Origin: Callaeas wilsoni
Lineage: Eukaryota > Chordata > Aves > Passeriformes > Callaeidae
Assembly: GCA_013398955.1 (NCBI GenBank)
Contig: VWPU01004884.1
Coordinates: 1-64,000, forward strand
Reading direction: 5' to 3'
Length of the DNA: 64,000 nucleotides
Shown here: positions 27,401 to 39,400 of the stretch, one piece after another
How positions within the stretch are numbered: the stretch's first letter is position 1
Layout of the letters: each line of letters begins with the position of its first letter
Program-made: the position numbers and the translations under genes
The notes under the pieces: generated by a model
What the model saw: only the letters and a program-made list of their open reading frames with translations
Database searches by the model: none
What the model was told of the DNA's origin: nothing

Positions 27401-30400
27401 TATATATGTGTTAGTGAGCATGTGAAGACCTAAAATAGACTCCATGTTAATCTGGATGTTCGGACGGCTGCCAGCGTGCAGCGTGCCAGAGAGCAGAAAC
27501 CTGCTCGGCCCATTCTGCAGTGACTTAATCCCATTACCTAATCATGCACAGCGTTTCTGCCCAGCTGTGTTTTTCCATCACGGATTTCAGGGCTCTGACG
27601 TGCCACACACAATTTGAACTCTCTGCCATTCCCACTCTCCCCTCCAAAAGGAAAGTTGACCCAAGGCACAAGGAACAACCTGTGTCTAGAGCTGCCCCGC
27701 AGGGTTTCGCTGCTCTGCGGATGCAGGGGTGGTGTTTCAGGCGAGGTTGCTTTTGGAAACCTCTGCCGAGGCCCTCGAGGCTCAAGCAGGATCAACAAGC
27801 AGTGGTGTTGCTATGGTCGGGATGCTGCTGTTCGCCCATGGGGAGTGGGAGGGCTGAGCTTGTTCTCCACCCCCTCTCCTGGGGATGCTCAGGCTTGTGA
27901 GGGAAGTCGGGATAGCCGCCCCTCCCTCCCTGCAGTGCCAGCTTTCCCGAGTGCACAGCGGCTGGGTCTTGCCCCCTCCAGCACCAAAGCCAGGTATGTT
28001 TGTTCCTGTCCCGTGGCCATGAGCTTTGTTTAATATTTGACATGCCTCATTAGCAATGCTTTACTTTTGAAAGCTCCACATTAATGGGAGCCAAACCATA
28101 CCATGTACACCACTGGGTGATGGGGCAGTGTGTGTGGTCTGTGTCCCTGGCATGGGGTCAATCCCTCCTCATCCTCTGCTTTCCTCTCTGCACCTCAGCA
28201 TTTTAATTTTTCTTTTCTTTTTTTTTTTAAAGAACTTTACCACTTTGATTCCTGGAACAACAGTGGAGATTTTGCACAAAGATTCCAAGAATATCATTGA
28301 GCTGATTGTCAAAGCCTACAACGTAAGTGCATTTTAATACCACAGCTGCTGAAGTGAGAAGTGCTAAGAGCTTGGCCAGCTCAGCTCCCCCTGGTGAGCT
28401 CCACCCGGCTTGGCTGCCTCCCTCCCCAGTCCTCTCCACACTGCTGGAGCTGGGATGTCCACCCTGGGGAGGGAAACAAGGTGTGTGAGGAGGAGAAGAA
28501 GCATGGGTACCCAAGAGAGCTTGTGGGACAGCAGAAATTTCACCTCATGTCTCTCATGTGCAGAATTACCCACAAAACACAGCCCCAAGTTAAACAGTTT
28601 TCTCTCAGAACACCCTACCAGTAGGTAAAATAGATTATTTCTTTGTTGTCTGATGTTCAGAGGCCTCTCAAGAATGGAAGCAGATCCAGATAAGGTCTCA
28701 TCCTTGTGTTGCTCTCTGTGCAGCCCATGTTGGTTTTCAACACCCTCCCAAAGGAGCCCTGCCTTTGTGGCACTGCCAGTGCAGCCTGCCCTGCCACAAC
28801 AAGAAGGACAGCAAGGGACCTGGAGTTGTACTGCTGACCTGATGTCATCCAGCTCCATGGAGATCAGGGGAGCTGATCAATTAGAAGCAGCTAAATTGCA
28901 TACTCACAGGATAGTTAGTGTCAACATTTGTGTTGACTTCTCCCTGAATTCTTATGGGTCAGGTCTTCATGATCCTGCAAGGATATTGCTAGGTGTTGGG
29001 TGTGGAGATCTGACCCCATAACTGGTCAGCCCTCAGGTAGGGTTGTTTTTGCATGGGACCCATGGACACAGCTTTCAGTGGATGCAAGCTCTTCTTGGTA
29101 CTATGTTCATTAGTGCAGGGAGTCCATAAGGACTTCTTTGGAGGAGTTTATACATCCAGAGTCCATGTAGGATTGTGGTGTGCTTTGCATGACCTGTAAA
29201 ATTCTTCTTTCCTTCCCCCAGCTCCCTGCAGTTAAAGCAGCATTTGGTTATGCCCTTGGGAAGAGTGCTTCCCAAATCTTCACCCTCTGAGAAAGGCAAT
29301 GAACAGCTAATGCTGCTAATGAGGTCCAGGAGATATTGCTAATCAAAAGCCCAGTTGTCTCAGTTTGTCCCCTTGAGGCAGGAGAGTCTTGTGGCTGAGA
29401 TGCTTGGCTGGGGAGAAAGAAATGAATGTTTACTCCCCATTGACTTTGCATGTGGCCTCAGTGCCATCATGTGGAAACCTCACTTTGCCTTATTTTGCAG
29501 CTGTAAGATGCATCCATGCCTCCATTTCACCACCCCTCTAGCCTTTGCAGATCAATACAAACTGATGAAAACCATTGGGAATCCTGTGGCTGCACTACTG
29601 CTCCCTCCTTCTCTTTGCTTGTGAGCTTTCCAGCACAGCTGGCTGGAAACCACTTGGTTAGACCAAGGTGCCCCATGGAATGAGCTCTGTGGGTTGATGG
29701 AGTGCTGAGACCGGAGCTAGTTTCTTGCCTGTTGAGCTGGGTGATGGGTGTGGGCTGGGACCCTTGGGAATGCTGCCAGGAGCTGGCAACGCCCGCCTGT
29801 GCCACGGTCAGCCCAGGGCCACCGGAAACCTGGCACCCGCCCAGCCCATCTCCTCTTGGTAGCTTTGGGTTTTTTTTGTGAAATGACAGAGGAAATTCTC
29901 ACTGAGGGAGACGGCTAAAATTCTGTTTCCCAAGTGGGAGTGAACCTTTTTTAATTCCTTATGTAAAGGAAAGCCTGAGCCTGGAGAAATCCTTTGTCTG
30001 CAACAGGGACTGTCTTCTCCTGCGGGGTGGCAGTGGCTGATGTTCTGGGCCTGGGCTCAGTCCCTCCCCTTCAGTGTTTTGTCCATCTCTGGTCCTCTCT
30101 CATCTGCTTCCCTCCACTGAGGCACACATCAGACTTGCTCAGAGTTTATGTTACCCTCAAGATGGCTTTTCCCCATCTCTTCATCTTGCATCTCCCTTTT
30201 CATCTGCCCAGCATGCTGTCTCCTCTCCCTCACCCCCCCAAGTGTGAAGCAAAAGAGAACAGGGACTGCTTTCTCCCCGCCCCTCCCCCAAATCTCAACA
30301 TACCTGGGAGATGGAAAAGCTCCTGGGAGGCTGTGCCCAGACACAGGGCTGGATTTGGACGGAAGAGAGCAAATGGGGTGCTGGTTTAAGCAGCACTTTC

Positions 30401-33400
30401 CTAAACCAAATCCAGGCAGGTCTTGGGAGTGTTTCTTGTTGCAACCACCAGTTGCCCTCCGCGCTGGCTGTGGTGTTGTCAGAAGACACTGGTGTGTAAT
30501 GGAGCAAAGGGGCTGGTAATAATGGCACTGCATTTAGGGTAGCAGCATGGCTATATAGGGCTAATAAGAGGACTTAGCATGTGTGTAGGAACATAGGATG
30601 AGCCCATGCAAGGTCATACAGAGGCCTGGCCTGGTGTCCTGTTTTCCGTCATGCCCCAGATGGGATGCTCTGGGAAAGAAGACAGGAGAGCATATCAGTG
30701 TGGTAGCTAATTTCTACAGGATGATTTGGGGCGGAGCAGTATCCATAGATTTATTGGCACACACAGCATTCAGCCCACAGGCAATGGATGCTCTGTATGG
30801 TCCCAGTTGCTACCCCATGGACAGCTTCTCTGTTACAGTAGAGAGATCAGAAATTAATCCTTTCTTCCCTCAAGGACTGTTTAGATTCACCTAGCCAAAA
30901 CTCATTTATTTTCTGTCCATTTCTAGAAGCATTGGCTCTTTGCTGGCATGTGAACCCTGCTTTTGTCATCACATGTACCGGCAAGAGGTCTGAATTAGCA
31001 CTTTTCCTTAATCTGGCCTCTTTGGTGAGGGTTGGGGACAAGGGGAAGAGGGATGGAGCTGGAAACTGGCTTTGGATAATAAGCATATTTGTACAAAAAG
31101 CTCAATTTTGAAGAACTTTGTCATTTTTGGACGCCACTGGTATAAAAATCAGTTCCAGCCATTGGAAGAATTAAACAAAACAATGTCATTCTGAATTAAT
31201 ATTTATAAACTTCATTTTGTTGTGACTTTAAAAGTCTGTGTATGCAGCAGGGCAGAGAGATGAGAAGCAGAAAAAAGTGGCAGAAGCTCACCAAAACCTC
31301 ACAGATGGAAAATGCTCTTCACTTTGAAAAGTTTTTTCAAAGAAAGAGATTTTGAATTAATTTTTTCCCATGGTGCTGTTTCCAGCTGTTTCCACTTATG
31401 AAAGGGTGCTTTTTGTTCGCTTTTTCTTCTAAGAGAGAGAATACATTTTTCTGACCAGTTGGGTGAAATGAAGAAAGCAGGACAGAGTTAGTGCAGTTTC
31501 ACATCTTCTCTGTGCTGCACAACAGACATTGTCGAACAGCTGCTAGTCCAGAGAATCAGGCTTTGCACTTTGCTCAGGAGCTGGTTTATGGGGAGGACAA
31601 GGTGCAGATGTGCACAGAAAGCTCTGACCTTCAATTCAGAGATATTCTGTTTGTGGTTGAGAAGGTTTTATTCTTTTTCTTGTGCACCTGTATGTTTCCA
31701 GTATTGGCCACAGTGTCCATGACACCTATCCTAGAGGGCATTAGCCACCTGCAGGGGTGGTAGGCAGCTCCCTGTGAATCTAGTTATGATCATCAGAAGT
31801 CTTCTGGGCTGGTTAAGTCAAACTCAAATGTCAATGTGTGTGCAGGAGTGATTTTTTTTTCATATAGGTGCAGAGATGTCCTACCCACCCTCTGGAAACA
31901 CCAGGAGAAGATACTGAAGCAGAAGAAACCCATCTGTCTTTGGGAGTTTGATGGTTTGCTTTCCCATTGTGTTTCCAGAGTATTCGGTCCAAGGTGGAGC
32001 TCACAGTCTGGGACAGCCCTGAGGACATTGGCTTGACCTTCACTGCCACGTGCCAGGACGGGTTGTCCTATCCCGGCCTCAGGAAGTGTGGGGATCTCAA
32101 AATTGGAGATACGGTGAGTTTGCCTTTCAATCTGTTCCCTGGAGAGGCTGTTTCACCTGCTGCCCTCGGCTGATGAGTGGTCCTGGGCAATAAAACACAG
32201 TTTTGCTCATTTACCTCTGCTTTCCTCATGTGATGATACAGAAATGCAGAGAGTGGCTCTGCCAGAAGTAGTTCTGGGTGGTGTAGGTCAGTCCAAGGTG
32301 AGCTGTGAGGAAAGAGGGAATACAGGCATCTTGTCTACAGCACTGAGCTAAAGGTCCTGATCAGGCAGCAGGATGCAACAGTCAAAAATGGGCTTTTTTC
32401 CCTTAATCACAGATATTCACATCACACTCTCACCTGTGAAATTCCATGGGCAGCAACCCTCCTCTCTTGTGTTCAGTTCCTAGGTTATCGGATGGCAGCA
32501 CAGACTGAAATAAATGTTAACATAGCATAATCCACCCTGTGCTTTTTAAAAAGCAAAGAAGCTAAGCTTTGCTTGTTTAAATTGAGTACTGATGCAGATA
32601 AATGGGTTGCTGGGCTGCAGGGCTAGGGCAGGAGGGCTCGGGACAGTGGGGAACCTCCTCCCTTTCTTCAGACTTTTGCTATCTGAGGCCACGGATGTGG
32701 GTTTGTTAGCAGCCTGATTGCCTTATTTGAGAAGAGTGACTCTGCAAACATACCAGAGCTCTCAGTGCTGTGGCATATAAAAATAGTTTGAAAGAGTCAA
32801 GAGTAGCTGGAGTTTTACCCCGCCAAATAAGGATCATGTGAGGTGTTAAATAGGGAGGAGGCCCTGCTTTTTAAACTGAATTTACTGGGTCTTGGATAGG
32901 TGGGTAAAAGCAATCCCTGCACCTCCTTGTTCCTACAGCAAGACCTGCACCCCTGAGGAAGCAGAGTCAGTCTGGTGGTTGATCCTGGGCTCCCAGCTTC
33001 AGCAGGACCAGGGGGATTGCTCCAGCTGCTGCAGCTTGTGCCATAAAGGATCTGGCAGTGAGTGCAGCAGGGAGCCAGCACTGGCACCGCTCCGTTTTAA
33101 GGGCACCCTGAGTGTCGAGGTGCCTGCACAGGCAGAGGTGCCACAGGATCATGGGGTCATGTCCCTCCAACCCCTCTTTTCAGCTGCTTTCTGCCCCATT
33201 GCTTCCACGTGGCTCAAGATTTGACTCCTACTAAGAAAGTTTCCCCAAAGAGGATAATGCTGGCACTGGACCCTAATCTGCCAGGGTTTAGTCCTGGGGC
33301 TCTGGGTGTCAGTGGGTGAAAGGGAGCAGGATTACCCTGATCCCCTTAGCTTGCTTTCTGATCTCCTCCTCTGTAATTTGAGCTTCTATCCTAATTGCTT

Positions 33401-36400
33401 CAGGCCTTGGGAATGGAATGGGAGGGGGTCAAGGGACGTTTCCTGGGGATGCAGCTCTCCTGCCAGGCGTGGCTGCTGTGTCTTCATCTGCACATCGCCC
33501 CTTGACATGTGGGACAGTGAAGGCAGTGAGAGCTTGAGGTGACACCCAAATATCCCCAGAGAGAAAGCATTCTTCCTGAGGCCTAGGAAAGGGTCTCATT
33601 TCCTTGGAATAAGGTTAATCCTCCTTGCTAGCTGGCAGCTCTGGGCAGTGCTGGCCAGCCCTAACAAAGAGCAGGATTAAATTGGGGGCCAAGCAAGCAA
33701 CCAAAGTACGGTCTTGGTTTTCTCGAGGAGAAAATCCCTGACACTGGATTGTAGCAACATAAAACGAGTAGGGGTGTGATGTATAACCATTTAATGATGT
33801 GTACAGCCCTACTGAAGCCAAGCTTGATAGAAGCATCCATTAAAAATGGCCTGTGAGCAGCATGCCAAAAGCTTGGGACTGTGGGGCTGATACACATTTC
33901 CACATGCAAATCAGGAGTCCCATAAACCCTTCTAAATCCATGATCTTGTAGGCACCTCAGGCCCTTTGCTGTGCTGGTTACATCTTTGATAGTGCTTGTT
34001 TTGAGACAGTTTTCTATTTTTAATAACATGAAAACTGGGATATTTGCTAGAGTTTTGCCCTGTTTATTTCATGGGAATAGGCAGGTTCCTTCCCACTTCA
34101 CAGAAACCAATGGTCCCTGATGAGGAAAATTGCTGTGAATGGCTGACGACAGAGAATTTTAAAATGCTAAGGATGCCCAACCCCTCATGGGACTGGCAGA
34201 TGTCGGTGCATTGAGCTGCAGGCGCCCTTGCTGGATGTGCAATCGTTTGAGGGTTTTTTGCACACCTGGGAGTGAAGCTGTGATGTGCTGAGCTGGGCCC
34301 TGTTCTGCCGAATTGCTCCATGGATTTTGCCCAGGACATTTGCTCTTCTCTGCTGGGGAACACCACTGACAGCTGCTTTGGGGCCGTGCCTGTTACCTTG
34401 CATCTCCCTCCAGGTTTCCTTCGAGGTGGCCGTGGAGGCGCGGAGCTGCCCCGCCGAGGACACGTCCCACACCTTCACCATCAAGCCGGCCGGCTTTCGG
34501 GACACGCTGGAGGTGGCCGTGACCTACAGCTGCCTGTGCGGCTGCAGCGGCCGCGCCGCGCCGGCCAGCGGCAAATGCAGCGGCAACGGCACCTACGCCT
34601 GCGGGCTCTGCGAGTGCGAGCCCGGCTACCTGGGGGCTCGCTGCGAGTGCGAGGAGGGGGCCAGCGGGGACTTGCACCACGCCCTGTGCCGCGAGGCCGA
34701 GGGCAAGCCCCTGTGCAGCGGCAGAGGGGAGTGCAGCTGCAACCAGTGCCTCTGCTATGAGAGCGAGTTCGGCAATATCTACGGGCCCTTCTGCGAGTGC
34801 GACGACTTCTCCTGCGCCAGGTACAAGGGAGTCCTCTGCTCAGGTAGGAGCCTTTCCTCCCTTGCGCCCTCCGGGTCGTGGCAGTGCAAAAGCTGCGCCA
34901 AAATGGGGAAGGTTGCCGGGCTAGAGTGTGCAGGGAATCTGCCCTGTTTCTGGAGGAGTCTGTGCTCCCTTTCTTTTCCTTATGGGAAAAAGGAGGGAGA
35001 GGTTTAAAGGCATCCACGGTTAAGAGCAAAAATTGCATTATCCTCATCAGAGCTGGGTTTCCAGCATTGGAGTGAAAGGCTCTCTCCCTGCTGCCTGGGT
35101 CTCACGGAGATGAGCAGAGTCTTGGCTTTGGTGTTGTTATTTTGATGTAACTATGCACATCTCTTGCACACTGATGTATTTCATTAGGAAAGACTAAACC
35201 AGCACTGGCTTGAATCCTCTGAGGCTTTTTTGGTGTTTTTGTGGGTTGGATTTTTCCTGTGTGTGCCATCCTTCCCTGCCTAGGCAGAAATAATCTTCTT
35301 TTAAAGACGAAGTGTTTGGCATAATCCCCTGGTGCGTCACAGGTGAAAGGAAAGGTTGTGTTTCAGGCTGTTACTTATTAGAGAAAAGCTGTATTAGAGA
35401 TTCCTAAAGCTGTTTTATGTATGGATTTTTCTTCCCACTGGGAAAACAAGTAATTCACTGGGAAAGTTGTAGTCAGTCAGCTTTGCTTAAACAAAGGTAG
35501 AAGAGTTATTTAGCTGTGTTTGCTAAAATGATTTTAAAACCTCATCAGTCCAAGGTCAAATAATTTACCTTGAACATGATTGCCTGGATTAGCCCTCTGA
35601 CATAATTCCCTCAGTTGGATCAGGGCAAAGGGTTATTCTTTAAGATTTGCCTGCTTTTAAGCAAGTAAAATATTTCCGTAGCTGAAAACCTTGGACAAAA
35701 ATTCCAAACAAGTGTAAGCTTGGAAAAAATAGTTACTTTTTACATTTTCTCCAGGGAAGTGGTGTTTTTTTCCACTGCTGTTTATCTTGCCCTGCATATT
35801 TCAGAGCTGGGCGGTAAGCTTTGGTTGCAAGTTTTTGGCTGTTTGAGGCGGTTGTGCTGTTAGAGGATGTTTGTGTTAATTTTCCTGTAGCCTGGCTAGT
35901 GATTTTGTCACTGCTGAAGATGAGGCAGGCGATACTCCGGGTTTGGAATAGCCCTGGAGCTCCCTGCTGCAGAGCAGTGGGAAAGGCCAGTTGCACCCTG
36001 ACAGTGTCTGCTCAGACTGGGGTGTCTGTGGGGCTCTCCCTGCTGATGCAAGAGTGGAAAGATGGGTGAGCAAGAAGGAAAAAGGTGTTTGAAAGTAGAT
36101 GGGGGGAAAGATGAAGCTCACCTGTGAAGTAATTAGGAGCAGTACTGCCTAGGAGTTCTCCAGAAGACCACATTGCTTTGATAGCATCATCCCACCCAAA
36201 ATGAGTGTATTTTAAAGCAAGCAGGGCAGCAATGCTATACAGAGAGGTTGTAAGTTACTGGTGTAGCAGCTGCTGCAAGAGAAGGACACACCTCTGCTCA
36301 AATTTCCTTTTCAGCAGGAGGGCCAGAGCTCTACTGCTCCACAGGAAAGCAAGTTATGTGTCTTCTGTTACACCTGCTTGCTTCTATCCCTCTGGAGGAT

Positions 36401-39400
36401 GTCTGGTGCTGGGAAGAGCAGCATAGCTGGTTTGGGATTTGCTGAAGTTTTTAAAAGTAATTTAAAAGTCCTTTTTATAGCTATGAAAGAAAACAAAGGG
36501 TAGGCTGAGGCCAAGCAGGCTCTTTGCTCGAGGGATGGGATGGAGTCTGGCATGGCTGCGTGGGATGGTTTGTTGGCTTTTTCTTTGTTTTCTTCTTAAA
36601 TTCCAGCAGTTATGATGCTAAACCTGAGTTGTAGCAAGCACTGTGCCACGTAACATTTTGAGGTGATTTTATCAGGCCAAGAGGCTTGGGATTTACCAGC
36701 TCACCACAAGCTTGCATGGCAGGGCTATGCCCAAAGCTGCCCCTGACAATCAGCCCTCTGCTACACAAACACCCCTGGGGGCTTCCAGCAGACCAAGCTC
36801 TCTCTCCCGTACAAATGGGGCCTTCTTAGAAAAGACCAGGTGTTTAGCTCAGCACTAACCATCTGTCCAGCAGCACATGTAGACTTGTAAGCCAGAAGAG
36901 TTTGGGTGATGCCTTGGGAGCAGGTTGATTCCCAGGGCAGTTGCTGTGGTGGCTGGTTGCTGTTTTTGTTCCTGCTAGAGGGTGGAAGGACACCTTGCCC
37001 TCTGTCTTTTCCTGGGCACAATGTTTGTCCCTAAAAGGCTCTGACATCCCTGTGCCCATCATTCTCACAGGCTGAATCCCAGTGCAGGAGGAGACCAACA
37101 GGTTTTAGCTACAGGCACCAAAAAAGCAGCATGTAGGGAGCTGTCATTTTGCTGCAGATTATTGTCTCTGTCCTTGCTTGGGAGTTTTTTGGCTTGGACC
37201 AGTGAGGGAAACTCATCACTGCTGTCGAGGGTTTTATTTATACTCTTTGAATCCTCTGGTTGCATAGAAGGCAGTTACTGCCTCTCAGTGCATTTCTGAT
37301 CACTGGCTGTGCTTTGAACAGTGGAACCCAACCTCAGGTTTAGCATGCAGGCTGCAGTGTCCCCCATCAAATGCATTTACACCTGCCCCAACTGTTGAAC
37401 AAGATGATACCAGGAACCTCGGAGTGCCCATCCCAGACAGAGCTGGTGAGAAAGCCAGTCCAACCCGAGCTGAGGTGTTGGGGAGCACCAGGAGGAAAGC
37501 ACAGTTTTCTGAGCTGAGAAGTTAAAATCCACTCAGGCAAACTGCTTTGCACCTACGTGGCTGTGGTTTATGGCATGCCTCAGCTCAGAGGCCCCACGAG
37601 CCATCGCCAACCAGATTGGGCATTTCTTCCTTTTATGATCTGTAGCAAAGCTGTCCCCATTGAGTCACTGCCATGGCACACAGATGGGTGGCATGTTATG
37701 CTCAGGCATCCTGTATTCCCAGTGAAAGCCACAGTGGAGTTGAAGTACTCTGAAATGAACTTGTTTCTTGTCTCTTAAAATTTGGTCCTTTGGCTAGGAA
37801 AAACCATTTTCATTCCTGGGTGCATTTATAAATATTGGCGCCTCGTTTTATCAGCATTTGAGAGGAGAGATGCCTGCAGACAGTGCTGCCTGGGGCTCCA
37901 GTCCTTTTGTCGTCCCCCTCATGAAGTGGAGAAGCAAATTTTGGGTGAGAGAGAATCTAAAGAAGCAGCCAGAATTTAATTCCTGTTAGTGGGAGGTTTA
38001 ACGTGCCTCCTGCATCTGTGAGGCAAGTGGGAAAAGGGAGTAATTTATAATGTGAAGTAAATGTTGATTCAAGTTGCACCCAACTTCTAGTCAATGTCGC
38101 TTAGTCACTAATAAGTGGCACTTGTTTTGCTGCTCCCCAAGTCCAGTTAACAGCTCCAGAGTAGCTGTTTCAAACCATTAATCCAGCTTCTGGCAGGTCC
38201 ATAGGGGATGGGTTGCACAAATGTTCTGTTCTTCCAAGAGAAGTGCAGCTGAGTTATCTGCAGCACCATGCTCAGACAAAGCAGGCAGTTGCTTCCCAAA
38301 CCATCAAATGCTTTACTCCCAGTTTTTCTTTGGGTCGAGAGGTTGCCTTTTTGCATTGAGATCTTCAGCACATCACTCTGTCCCCTCTGCTCTGAAATGT
38401 GGGTGGCTGTGGGAGAGGGGTGGAAAGCCCTCCTGCCTGCAGCTGGGCTGGGGAAGGGGCAGCTGCACAACCCACAGGCTTTTGAACTCCTTGGCTGCCT
38501 GCCAGGCAGTTTGACAAAGGAGGAAACATCTCTAATTGCATTCCTGAAGGTCCCATAAAACTAGGTGGCAGGAGGGAGGAGAGGCCCCAGTAAGGGCATC
38601 ACACATTTGCCTCTAATGAAGAGAGACAGGCTCGTTGGAAGCCAAGCTTCATTAGCTTCAGTTGCTCCAGACCTATTTTTTCTTGGATGGGGGGACACAG
38701 AGTAATATGGCATCATATGGGTCTCTAAAGAAATTTCCCTTTACCCACCACCACTGTTCCCCAGCTTCCTGTGTGGGTGTCATTTGTGTGCTCTTCAGCC
38801 CAGGACTCTGGTTGTGCACAGACACGTCACAAATAACAGAAAAGCACTCATCCTGCTGCAGCCATTCCTCCCCCTAAAACACAAAAGGTCTCATCCCGAA
38901 AATCCATACTGCCTGAGCAACACAGCAGCTACTGATGGTGGTCCAGCTTTGGGGGATCAGGTCTTTTGTGGTTTCTCTTCTTCATTTTTTTTTTAGAATT
39001 AGACAATAAATCAGATTTATAAACAGTCTGGCATCTGTAAATGAAGTCCTTCAACGTCTCTCTAGCTTGTAAGCAGATGTGAGCATCCGAAGTGGTTAAG
39101 GTGACTGAAGGTCTTGGCTGGCTAAAGCACAGCACAATGGTGATGGCCCGGAGCACAGGAGCTGGTCTGGCCTCTGGCCTCCCTTACCAGCACAGCACTT
39201 CCAGTGACACAGAAAACTCAGGTCAGCAATAAAGCATCGAGTGTCAAATCTGCAAGTACATGCAAGTACCGGAATCACTTCTGAGATGGGATGTGAGAAG
39301 AGACAATTCCTTGAAAATTCGGGGTTTATTTTGCGGAGAATAGCCAAGCTGACGTGTGATGCAACTCCAGCTGCCCTGCAGAAACCACTTCAAAAACTGC

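Noticed and set aside
34320..35047. Long alternative frames over exon 10 on both strands (146 codons plus, 95 and 188 codons minus)
   Set aside because: They are shadows of the very GC-rich exon 10. Stops are rare in all frames there, the translations are Arg/Ala/Gly-rich with no domain, and the true frame is fixed by integrin homology.
38985..39350. Possible minus-strand retrocopy starting at the T-run near 38985
   Set aside because: The T-run followed by AT-rich sequence looked like a reversed poly-A tail, but no coding similarity or target-site duplication could be seen.
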